Positions 1 to 11,015 of a stretch of DNA of 64,000 nucleotides are shown in pieces (positions within the stretch are counted from its first letter, which is position 1; each line of letters begins with the position of its first letter). The DNA lies in assembly GCA_963575645.1 (NCBI GenBank), contig OY754467.1:26316201-26380200 (forward strand). The letters run 5' to 3'. Made by a program: the position numbers and the translations under genes. The notes under the pieces are model-generated. The model had not been told where the DNA came from. It did no database searches and saw nothing but the letters and a program-made list of their open reading frames with translations. This DNA comes from Xanthostigma xanthostigma. Its lineage: Eukaryota; Arthropoda; Insecta; Raphidioptera; Raphidiidae.

Positions 1-453
1 TAACCATTATTTTCACGCATACAAGCAGTTTTTAAATGCTTTATGACATTTAGGGGCAAATGAGTCCTTATAGGCAAAATTGCTTTATTTCATGAAGGTA
101 AGTTTATTTACACTATAAGATTCAGGTTTGGATCTTTCTCTCATTAGAAAATGCAAACTGCATATTAACCATTATTTAAACGCAGACAAGCAGTTTTTAC
201 ATGCTTTACGACAATTAGGTGCAAATGAGTCTTTATAGGCAAAATTGCTTTATTTTATGAAGGTAAGTCTATTTACACTATGACTTTCAGGTTTGGGTCA
301 TTCTCTCATAAGAAAAAGCAAACTGCATATTAACCATTATTTTAACGCAGACAAGCAGTTTTTACATGCTTCACGACAATTGCGTGCAAATGAGTCCTTA
401 TAGGCAAAATTGCTTGATTTACAAAGGTAAGTCTATTTACACTATAACATTCA

Positions 454-618
454 GGTTTGGATCATTCTCTCATAAGAAAATGCAAACTGCATATTAACCA
501 TTATTTAAACGCAGACAAGCAGTTTTTACATGCTTTACGACAATTAGGTGCAAATAAGTCTTTATAGGCAAAATTGCTTTATTTCATGAGGGTAAGTCTA
601 TTTACACTATAACATTCA
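454..618 (+). repeat. Reference 165-bp monomer
   Basis: An exact 165-bp unit used here for numbering, starting at GGTTTGGATC and ending before the next copy at 619. Strongly conserved parts are about positions 1-40, 62-80, 109-127 and 141-165. The variable parts are about 41-58 (AACCATTATTTTAACG versus ACTATCATTTTCACG), 81-108 (TTTACGACAATTAGGTGC versus TTCACGACAATTGCGTGC and others) and 128-141 (TTTCATGAAGG, TTTCATGAGGG, TTTTACAAAGG or TTTCACAAAGG). The unit has no internal tandem substructure that I can see. No match to the CENP-B box core (TTCG-4N-A-2N-CGGG) is present. Confidence 0.95.
480..492 (+). other. Short dyad ATGCA-AAC-TGCAT (example of one per monomer)
   Basis: A perfect 5-bp inverted repeat with a 3-nt loop at monomer positions 27-39, present in most monomers. 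A wider pair, AAACTGC at positions 31-37 and GCAGTTT at 66-72 with a 28-nt spacer, lies in the same unit, as does GCAA-AA-TTGC at 115-124. Type D monomers change the right arm to TGAAT and lose the first dyad. Short dyads are a known feature of many centromeric satellites that lack CENP-B boxes. Any function here is inferred. Confidence 0.7.
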
Positions 619-1863
619 GGTTTGGATCATTCTCTCATAAGAAAATGCAAACTGCATATTTACTATCATTTTCACGCAGACAAGCAGTTTTTACATGCTT
701 CACGACAATTGGGTGCAAATGAGTCCTTATAGGCAAAATTGCTTTATTTTACAAAGGTAAGTCTATTTACACTATAACATTCAGGTTTTGATCATTCTCT
801 CATAAGAAAATGCAAACTGCATATTAACCATTATTTTAACGCTGACAAGCAGTTTTTACATGCTTTATGACAATTAGAAGCAAATGAGTATAGGCAAAAT
901 TGCTTTATTTCATGAAGGTAAGTCTATTTACACTATAACATTCAGGTTTGGATCATTCTCTCATAAGAAAATGTAAACTGCATATTAACCATTATTTTAA
1001 CGCAGACAAGCAGTTTTTACATGCTTTACGACAATTGAGGGGAAATGAGTCCTTATAGGCAAAATTGCGTTATTTTACAAAGGTAAGTCTATTTTCACTA
1101 TAACATTTAGGTTTGGATCGTTGTCTCATAAGAAAATACAAACTGCATATTAACCATTATTTTAACGCATACAAGCAGTTTTTACATGCTTTATGACAAT
1201 TAGGGGCAAATAAGTCCTTATAGGCAAAATTGCTTTATTTCATTAAGGTAAGTCTATTTAGACTATAACATTCAGGTTTGGATCATTCTCTTATAAGAAA
1301 ATGCAAACTGCATATTAACCATTATTTTAACGCTGACAAGCATTTTTTACATGCTTTACGACAATTAGGTGCAAATGAGTCCTTATAGGTAAAAGTGCTT
1401 TATTTCATGAGGGTAAGTCTATTTACACCATAACATTCAGGTTTGGATCATTCTCTCATAAGAAAATGCAAACTGCATATTTACTATCATTTTCACGCAG
1501 ACAAGCAGTTTTCACATGTTTTACGACAATTAGGTGGAAATAAGTCCTTAAAGGCAAAATTGTTTTATTTCACAAAGTTAAGTCTACTTTCACTATAACA
1601 TTCAGGTTTGGATCATTCTCTCATAAGAAAATGCAAACTGCATATTAACCATTATTTTAAGGCAGACAAGCAGTTTTTACATGCTTCACGACAATTGCGT
1701 GCAGATGAGTCCTTATAGGAAAAATTGCTTTATTTTACAAAGGTAAGTCTATTTACACTATTACATTCAGGTTTGGATCATTCTCTCATAAGAAAATTCA
1801 AACTGCATATTAACCATTATTTTAACGCATACAAACAGTTTTTACATGCTTTATGACAATAAG

Positions 1864-2590
1864 GTGCAAATGAGTCCTTATAGGCAAAATTGCTTTATTT
1901 CACAAAGGTAAGTTTACTTACACTATAACATTCAGGTTTGGATCATTCTCTCACAAGAAAATGCAAACTGCATATTAACTATTATTTTAACGCATACAAG
2001 CAGTTTTTACATGCTTTATGACAATTAGGTGCAAATGAGTCCTTATAGGCAAAATTGCTTTATTTCATGAGGGTAAGTCTCTTTACACTATAACATTCAG
2101 GTTTGGATCATTCTCTCATAAGAAAATGCAAACTGAATATTGACTATCATTTTCACGCAGACAAGCAGTTTTTCCATGGTTTACGACAATTAGGTGCAAA
2201 TAAGTCCATAAAGGCAAAAGTGTTTCATTTCACAAAGGTAAGTCTACTTTCACTATAACATTCAGGTTTGGATCATTCTCTCATAAGAAAATGCAAACTG
2301 CATATTAACCATTATTTTAACGCAGACAAGCAGTTTTTACATGCTTCACGACAATTGCGTGCAAATGAGTCCTTATAGGCAAAATTGCTTTATTTTACAA
2401 AGGTAAGTCTATTTACACTATAACATTCAGGTTTGGATCATTCTCTCATAAGAAAATGCAATCTGAATATTAACCATTATTTTAACGCATTCAAGCAGTT
2501 TTTACATGCTTTAAGACAATTAGGGGCAAATGAGTCCTTATAGGCAAAATTGCTTTATTTCATGAAGGTAAGTCTATTTACACTATAACA
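1864..2590 (+). repeat. Segmental duplicate 2a (copy at 5158-5884)
   Basis: Matches 5158-5884 at offset 3294 (20 monomers minus 6 bp). Shared rare marks include GTCTCTTTACAC, a type D monomer with CATAAAGGCAAAAGTG, and GCATTCAAGCAG followed by TTAAGACAATT. A handful of substitutions separate the copies, for example TTTCCATGG against TTTACATGG. Confidence 0.88.
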
Positions 2591-3954
2591 TTCAGGTTTG
2601 GATCATTCTCTCATAAGAAAATGCAAACTACATATTAACCATTATTTAAACGCAGACAAGCAGTTTTTACATGCTTTACGACAATTAGGTGCAAATGAGT
2701 CTTTATAAGCAAAATTGCTTTATTTTACAAAGGTAAGTTTACTTACACTATAACATTCAGGTTTGGATCATTCTCTCACAAGAAAATGCAAACTGCATAC
2801 TAACTATTAATTTAACGCATACAAGCAGTTTTAACATGCTTTATGACAATTAGGTGCAAATGAGTCCTTATAGGCAAAATTGCTTTATTTCATGAAGGTA
2901 AGTCTATTTACACTATAACATTCAGGTTTGTATCTTTCTCTCATAAGAAAATGCAAACTGCATATTAACCATTATTTAAACGCAGACAAGCAGTTTTTAC
3001 ATGCTTTACGACAATTAGGTGCAAATGAGTCTTTATAGGCAAAATTGCTTTATTTCATGAGGGTAAGTCTATTTAGACTATAATATTCAGGTTTGGATCA
3101 TTCTCTCATAAGAAAATGCAAACTGCATATTTACAATCATTTTCACGCAGACAAGCAGTTTTTACATGCTTCACGACAATTGCGTGCAAATGAGTCCTTA
3201 TTGGCAAAATTGCTTTATTTTACAAAGGTAAGTCTATTTACACTATTACATTCAGGTTTGGATCATTCTCTCATAAGAAAATGCAAACTGCATATTAACC
3301 ATTATTTTAACGCATACAAGCAGTTCTTACATGCTTTATGACAATAAGGGGCAAATGAGTCCTTATAGGCAAAATTGCTTTATTCATGAAGGTAAGTCTA
3401 TTTACATTATAACATTCAGGTTTGGATCATTCTCTCATAAAAAAATGCAAACTGCATATTAACCATTATTTTAACGCTGACAAGCAGTTTTTACATGCTT
3501 TACGACAATTAGGTGCAAATGAGTCCTTATAGGCAAAAGTGCTTTATTTCATGAGGGTAAGTCTATTTACACTATAACATTCAGGTTTGGATCATTCTCT
3601 CATAAGAAAATGCAAACTGCATATTTACTATCATTTTCACGCAGACAGGCAGTTTTCACATGTTTTACGACAATTAGGTGGAAATAAGTCCTTAAAGGCA
3701 AAATTGCTTTATTTTACAAAGGTAAGTCTACTTACACTATAACATTCAGGTTTAGATCATTCTCTCATAAGAAAATGCAAACTGCATATTAACCATTATT
3801 TTAACGCAGACAAGCAGTTTTTACATGCTTCACGACAATTGCGTGCAAATGAGTCCTTATAGGCAAAATTGCTTTATTTTACAAAGCTAAGTCTATTTAA
3901 ACTATAACATTCAGGTTTGGATCATTCTCTCATAAGAGAATGCAAACTGCATAT

Positions 3955-5022
3955 TAACCATTATTTTCACGCATACAAGCAGTTTTTAAATGCTTTATGA
4001 CATTTAGGGGCAAATGAGTCCTTATAGGCAAAATTGCTTTATTTCATGAAGGTAAGTTTATTTACACTATAAGATTCAGGTTTGGATCTTTCTCTCATTA
4101 GAAAATGCAAACTGCATATTAACCATTATTTAAACGCAGACAAGCAGTTTTTACATGCTTTACGACAATTAGGTGCAAATGAGTCTTTATAGGCAAAATT
4201 GCTTTATTTTATGAAGGTAAGTCTATTTACACTATGACTTTCAGGTTTGGGTCATTCTCTCATAAGAAAAAGCAAACTGCATATTAACCATTATTTTAAC
4301 GCAGACAAGCAGTTTTTACATGCTTCACGACAATTGCGTGCAAATGAGTCCTTATAGGCAAAATTGCTTGATTTACAAAGGTAAGTCTATTTACACTATA
4401 ACATTCAGGTTTGGATCATTCTCTCATAAGAAAATGCAAACTGCATATTAACCATTATTTAAACGCAGACAAGCAGTTTTTACATGCTTTACGACAATTA
4501 GGTGCAAATAAGTCTTTATAGGCAAAATTGCTTTATTTCATGAGGGTAAGTCTATTTACACTATAACATTCAGGTTTGGATCATTCTCTCATAAGAAAAT
4601 GCAAACTGCATATTTACTATCATTTTCACGCAGACAAGCAGTTTTTACATGCTTCACGACAATTGGGTGCAAATGAGTCCTTATAGGCAAAATTGCTTTA
4701 TTTTACAAAGGTAAGTCTATTTACACTATAACATTCAGGTTTTGATCATTCTCTCATAAGAAAATGCAAACTGCATATTAACCATTATTTTAACGCTGAC
4801 AAGCAGTTTTTACATGCTTTATGACAATTAGAAGCAAATGAGTATAGGCAAAATTGCTTTATTTCATGAAGGTAAGTCTATTTACACTATAACATTCAGG
4901 TTTGGATCATTCTCTCATAAGAAAATGTAAACTGCATATTAACCATTATTTTAACGCAGACAAGCAGTTTTTACATGCTTTACGACAATTGAGGGGAAAT
5001 GAGTCCTTATAGGCAAAATTGC
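3955..5022 (+). repeat. Segmental duplicate 1b
   Basis: Second copy of the 1-1068 block. A third, more diverged copy of its first 750 bp lies at 25969-26720, on the other side of the inverted block, and shares TGACATTTAGGGG and the one-base-short TTTATTTACAAAGG. Confidence 0.92.
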
Positions 5023-5157
5023 TTTATTTTATGAAGGTTAGTCTATTTACACTATAACATTCAGGTTTGGATTATTCTCTCATAAGAAAATGCAAACTGC
5101 ATATTAACCATTATTTTAACGCAGACAAGCAGTTTTTACATGCTTTACGACAATTAG

Positions 5158-5884
5158 GTGCAAATGAGTCCTTATAGGCAAAATTGCTTTATTTCACAAA
5201 GGTAAGTTTACTTACACTATAACATTCAGGTTTGGATCATTCTCTCACAAGAAAATGCAAACTGCATATTAACTATTATTTTAACGCATACAAGCAGTTT
5301 TTACATGCTTTATGACAATTAGGTGCAAATGAGTCCTTATAGGCAAAATTGCTTTATTTCATGAGGGTAAGTCTCTTTACACTATAACATTCAGGTTTGG
5401 ATCATTCTCTCATAAGAAAATGCAAACTGAATATTGACTATCATTTTCACGCAGACAAGCAGTTTTTACATGGTTTACGACAATTAGGTGCAAATAAGTC
5501 CATAAAGGCAAAAGTGTTTCATTTCACAAAGGTAAGTCTACTTTCACTATAACATTCAGGTTTGGATCATTCTCTCATAAGAAAATGCAAACTGCATATT
5601 AACCATTATTTTAACGCAGACAAGCAGTTTTTACAAGCTTCACGACAATTGCGTGCAAATGAGTCCTTATAGGCAAAATTGCTTTATTTTACAAAGGTAA
5701 GTCTATTTACACTATAACATTCAGGTTTGGATCATTCTCTCATAAGAAAATGCAATCTGCATATTAACCATTATTTTAACGCATTCAAGCAGTTTTTACA
5801 TGCTTTAAGACAATTAGGGGCAAATGAGTCCTTATAGGCAAAATTGCTTTATTTCATGAAGGTAAGTCTATTTACACTATAACA
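5158..5884 (+). repeat. Segmental duplicate 2b
   Basis: Second copy of 1864-2590. Related passages recur near 8.97-9.6 kb (offset 3796 at GTCTCTTTAC, 5371 to 9167) and at 17.4-18.1 kb, so this stretch of monomers is one of the most copied in the left half. Confidence 0.86.
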
Positions 5885-6705
5885 TTTAGGTTTGGATCAT
5901 TCTCTCATAAGAAAATGCAAATTGCATATTAACCATTATTTTAACGCAGACAAGCAGTTTTTACATGCTTCACGACAATTGCGTGCAAATGAGTCCTTAT
6001 TTGCAAAATTGCTTTATTTTACAAAGGTAAGTCTATTTACACTTTAACATTCAGGTTTGGATCATTCTCTCATAAGAAAATGCAAACTGCATATTAACCA
6101 TTATTTAAACGCAGACAAGCAGTTTTTACATGCCTTTCGACAATTAGGTGCAAATGAGTCTTTATTAGCAAAATTGCTTTATTTCATGAGGGTAAGTCTA
6201 TTTACACTATAACATTCAGGTTTGGATCATTCTCTCATAAGAAAATGCAAACTGCATATTTACTATCATTTTCACGCAGACAAGCAGTTTTTACATGCTT
6301 CACGACAATTGCGTGCAAATGAGTCCTTATAGGCAAAATTGCTTTATTTTACAAAGGTATGTCTATTTACACTATAATATTCAGGTTTGGATCATTCTCT
6401 CATAAGAAAATGCAAACTTCATATTAACCATTATTTTAACGCATACAAGTAGTTTTTACATGCTTTATGACAATTAGGGGCAAATGAATTCTTATAGGCA
6501 AAATTGCTTTATTTCATGAAGGTAAGTCTATTTACACTATAACATTTAGGTTTGGATCATTCTCTCATAAGAAAATGCAAACTGCATATTAACCATTATT
6601 TTAACGCAAACAAGCAGTTTTTACATGCTTCACGACAATTGCGTGCAAATGAGTCCTTATAGGCAAAATTGTTTTATTTTACAAAGGTAAGTCTATTTAC
6701 ACTAT
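5840..6705 (+). repeat. Segmental duplicate 3a (11-mer spacing)
   Basis: Matches 7656-8521 at offset 1816 (11 monomers plus 1 bp). Shared marks are TTATTTGCAAAATTG, ACACTTTAACATTC, TGCCTTTCGAC, AAGGTATGTC, GCATACAAGTAG and AATGAATTCTTATAGG. Differences seen: TTATTTTAACG against TTATTCTAACG and AGGGGC against AGGTGC. Confidence 0.9.
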
Positions 6706-7655
6706 AACATTCAGGTTTGGATCATTCTCTCATAAGAAAATGCAAACTGCATATTAACCATTATTTTAACGCATACAAGCAGTTTTTACATGCTTTATGA
6801 CAATTAGGGGCGAATGGGTCCTTATAGGCAAAATTGCTTTATTTTATGAAGGTTAGTCTATTTACACTATAACATTCAGGTTTGGATTATTCTCTCATAA
6901 GAAAATGCAAACTGCATATTAACCATTATTTTAACGCAGACAAGCAGTTTTTACATGCTTTACGACAATTAGGTGCAAATGAGTCCCTATAGGCAAAATT
7001 GCTTTATTTCACAAAGGTAAGTTTACTTACACTATAACATTCAGGTTTGGATCATTCTTTCACTAGAAAATGCAAACTGCATTTTAACCATTATTTAAAC
7101 GCAGACAAGCAGTTTTTACATGCTTTACGACAATTAGGTGCAAATGAGTCTTTATAGGCAAAATTGCTTTATTTCATGAGGGTTAGTCTATTTACACTAT
7201 AACATTCAGGTTTGGATCATTCTCTCATAAGAAAATGCAAACTGCATATTTACTATCATTTTCACGCAGACAACCAGTTTTTACATGCTTCACGACAATT
7301 GCGTGCAAATGAGTCCTTATAGGCAAAATTGCTTAATTTTACAAAGGTAAGTCTATTTTCACTATAACATTCAGGTTTGAATCATTCTCTTATAAGAAAA
7401 TTAAAAACTGCATATTATACATTATTTTAACGCATACAAGCAGTTTTTACATGCTTTATGACAATTAGGGGCAAATGAGTCCTTATAGGCAAAATTGCTT
7501 TATTTCATGAAGGTAAGTCTATTTACACTATAACATTCAGGTTTGGATCATTCTCTCATAAGAAAATGCAAACTGCATATTAACCATTATTTTAACGCAG
7601 ACAAGCAGTTTTTACATGCTTTATGACAATTAGGGGCAAATGACTCCCTATAGGC

Positions 7656-8521
7656 AAAATTGCTTTATTTCATGAAGGTAAGTCTATTTACACTATAACA
7701 TTTAGGTTTGGATCATTCTCTCATAAGAAAATGCAAATTGCATATTAACCATTATTTTAACGCAGACAAGCAGTTTTTACATGCTTCACGACAATTGCGT
7801 GCAAATGAGTCCTTATTTGCAAAATTGCTTTATTTTACAAAGGTAAGTCTATTTACACTTTAACATTCAGGTTTGGATCATTCTCTCATAAGAAAATGCA
7901 AACTGCATATTAACCATTATTTAAACGCAGACAAGCAGTTTTTACATGCCTTTCGACAATTAGGTGCAAATGAGTCTTTATTAGCAAAATTGCTTTATTT
8001 CATGAGGGTAAGTCTATTTACACTATAACATTCAGGTTTGGATCATTCTCTCATAAGAAAATGCAAACTGCATATTTACTATCATTTTCACGCAGACAAG
8101 CAGTTTTTACATGCTTCACGACAATTGCGTGCAAATGAGTCCTTATAGGCAAAATTGCTTTATTTTACAAAGGTATGTCTATTTACACTATAATATTCAG
8201 GTTTGGATCATTCTCTCATAAGAAAATGCAAACTTCATATTAACCATTATTCTAACGCATACAAGTAGTTTTTACATGCTTTATGACAATTAGGTGCAAA
8301 TGAATTCTTATAGGCAAAATTGCTTTATTTCATGAAGGTAAGTCTATTTACACTATAACATTTAGGTTTGGATCATTCTCTCATAAGAAAATGCAAACTG
8401 CATATTAACCATTATTTTAACGCAAACAAGCAGTTTTTACATGCTTCACGACAATTGCGTGCAAATGAGTCCTTATAGGCAAAATTGTTTTATTTTACAA
8501 AGGTAAGTCTATTTACACTAT
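7656..8521 (+). repeat. Segmental duplicate 3b
   Basis: Second copy of 5840-6705. Immediately after it one extra monomer (about 8522-8686, with CCATAATTTTAAAGC) is present, after which the match to 6706 onward resumes at offset 1981 (12 monomers plus 1 bp). Confidence 0.88.
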
Positions 8522-8870
8522 AACATTTAGGTTTGGATCATTCTCTCATAAGAAAATGCAAACTGCATATTAACCATAATTTTAAAGCATACAAGCAGTT
8601 TTTACATGCTTTATGACAATTAGGTGCAAATGAGTCCTTATACGCAAAATTGCTTTATTTCATGAGGGTAAGTCTATTTACACTATAACATTCAGGTTTG
8701 GATCATTCTCTCATAAGAAAATGCAAACTGCATATTAACCATTATTTTAACGCATACAAGCAGTTTTTACATGCTTTATGACAATTAGGGGCGAATGGGT
8801 CCTTATAGGCTAAATTGCTTTATTTTATGAAGGTTAGTCTATTTACACTATAACATTCAGGTTTGGATTA
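8363..8870 (+). repeat. Segmental duplicate 4a (13-mer spacing)
   Basis: Matches 10508-11015 at offset 2145, exactly 13 monomers. Shared marks are GCAAACAAGC, TTGTTTTATTTTACAAAGG, CATAATTTTAAAGC and GGGGCGA-TGGGTCC. Several substitutions separate the copies. Confidence 0.84.
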
Positions 8871-9250
8871 TTCTCTCATAAGAAAATGCAAACTGCATAT
8901 TAACCATTATTTTAACGCAGACAAGCAGTTTTTACATGCTTTACGACAATTAGGTGCAAATGAGTCCCTATAGGCAAAATTGCTTTATTTCACAAAGGTA
9001 AGTTTACTTACACTATAACATTCAGGTTTGGATCATTCTTTCACAAGAAAATGCAAACTGCATATTAACTATTATTTTAACGCACACAAGCAGTTTTTAC
9101 ATGCTTTATGACAATTAGGTGCAAATGAGTCCTTATAGGCAAATTTGCTTTATTTTATGAGGGTAAGTCTCTTTACACTATAACATTCAGGTTTGGATCA
9201 TTCTCTCATAAGAAAATGCAAACTGACTATTGACTATCATTTTCACGCAG

Positions 9251-9954
9251 ACAAGCAGTTTTTACATGGTTTACGACAATTAGGTGCAAATAAGTCCATA
9301 AAAGCAAAAGTGTTTCAATTCACAAAGGTAAGTCTACTTTCACTATAACATTCAGGTTTGGATCATTCTCTCATAAGAAAATGCAAACTGCATATTAACC
9401 ATTATTTTAACGCAGACAAGCAGTTTTTACATGCTTCACGACAATTGCGTGCAAATGAGTCCTTATAGGCAAAATTGCTTTATTTTACAAAGGTAAGTCT
9501 ATTTACACTATAACATTCAGGTTTGGATCATTCTCTCATAAGAAAATGCTATCTGCATATTAACCGTTATTTTAACGCATTCAAGCAGTTTTTACATGCT
9601 TTATGACAATTAGGGGCAAATGAGTCCTTATAGGCAAAATTGCTTTATTTCATGAAGGTTAGTCTATTTACACTATACCATTCAGGTTTGGATCATTCTC
9701 TCATAAGAAAATGCAAACTACATATTAACCATTATTTAAACGCAGACAAGCAGTTTTTACATGCTTTACGACAATTAGGTGCAAATGAGTCTTTATAAGC
9801 AAAATTGCTTTATTTTACAAAGGTAAGTTTACTTACACTATAACATTCAGATTTGGATCATTCTCTCACAAGAAAATGCAAACTGCATATTAACTATTAT
9901 TTTAACGCATACAAGCAGTTTTAACATGCTTTATGACAATTAGGTGCAAATGAG
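9251..9954 (+). repeat. Segmental duplicate 5a
   Basis: Matches 17412-18115 at offset 8161, on the far side of the inverted block. Shared marks: type D monomer, GCATTCAAGCAG, GCAAACTACATATT and CTTTATAAGCAAAATTGC. Earlier relatives lie at about 2160-2860 and, for the first part, 5450-5830. Confidence 0.85.
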
Positions 9955-10507
9955 TCCTTATAGGCAAAATTGCTTTATTTCATGAAGGTAAGTCTATTTA
10001 CACTATAACATTCAGGTTTGTATCTTTCTCTCATGAGAAAATGCAAACTGCATATTAACCATTATTTAAACGCAGACAAGCAGTTTTTACATGCTTTACG
10101 ACAATTAGGTGCAAATGAGTCTTTATAGGCAAAATTGCTTTATTTCATGAGGGTAAGTCTATTTACACTATAATATTCAGGTTTGGATCATTCTCTAATA
10201 AGAAAATGCAAACTGCATATTTACTATCATTTTCACGCAGACAACCAGTTTTTACTAGCTTCACGACAATTGCGTGCAAATGAGTCCTTATAGGCAAAAT
10301 TGCTTTATTTTACAAAGGTAAGTCTATTTTCACTATAACATTCAGGTTTAGATCATCCTCTCATAAGAAAATGTAAACTGCATATTAACCATTATTTTAA
10401 CGCATACAAGCAGTTTTTACATGCTTTATGACAATTAGGGGCAAATGAGTCCTTATAGGCAAAATTGCTTTATTTCATTAAGGTAAGTCTATTTACACTA
10501 TAACATT

Positions 10508-11015
10508 CAGGTTTGGATCATTCTCTCATAAGAAAATGCAAACTGCATATTAACCATTATTTTAACGCAAACAAGCAGTTTTTACATGCTTCACGACAAT
10601 TGCGTGCAAATGAGTCCTTATAGGCAAAATTGTTTTATTTTACAAAGGTAAGTCTATTTACACGATAACATTTAGGTTTGGATCATTCTCTCATAAGAAA
10701 ATGCAAACTGCATATTAACCATAATTTTAAAGCATACAAGCAGTTTTTACATGCTTTATGACAATTAGGTGCAAATGAGTCCTTATGGGCAAAATTGCTT
10801 TGTTTCATGAGGGTAAGTCTATTTACACTATAACATTCAGGTTTGGATCATTCTCTCATAAGAAAATGCAAACTGCATATTAACCATTATTTTAACGCAT
10901 ACAAGCAGTTTTTACATGCTTTATGACAATTAGGGGCGATTGGGTCCTTATAGGCAAAATTGCTTTATTTTATGAAGGTTAGTCTCTTTACACTATAACA
11001 TTCAGGTTTGGATCA
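10508..11015 (+). repeat. Segmental duplicate 4b
   Basis: Second copy of 8363-8870. It is followed by a type D monomer with CCATAAGAATATGC. The same CATAATTTTAAAGC monomer is the first complete monomer of the inverted block when that block is read on its minus strand. Confidence 0.84.

Larger units (their letters stand above)
1..1068 (+). repeat. Segmental duplicate 1a (copy at 3955-5022)
   Basis: Reads the same as 3955-5022 at offset 3954 (24 monomers minus 6 bp), including rare features such as TATGACTTTCAGG, the AAAAAGCAAACTGC variant, the one-base-short GCTTGATTTACAAAGG and the 6-bp loss GAGTATAGGC. I found no difference by eye until 1069/5023. The left end of the match is cut by the window. 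Confidence 0.92.

Noticed and set aside
454..618. Resemblance of the AATGAGTCCTTATAGGC part to the ATATGAGTCTTTGGC part of the Arabidopsis 180-bp centromere repeat
   Set aside because: The similarity covers only about 15 bases in an AT-rich unit and the rest does not align. It is not enough to claim a shared origin or to name a plant family.
454..618. A complete intron in each monomer (donor GGTAAGT followed by CTATAAC and CATTCAG)
   Set aside because: The interval from donor to the first AG is only about 25 bases, far too short for splicing. Only the donor-like motif itself is reported, as an observation on transcript fate.
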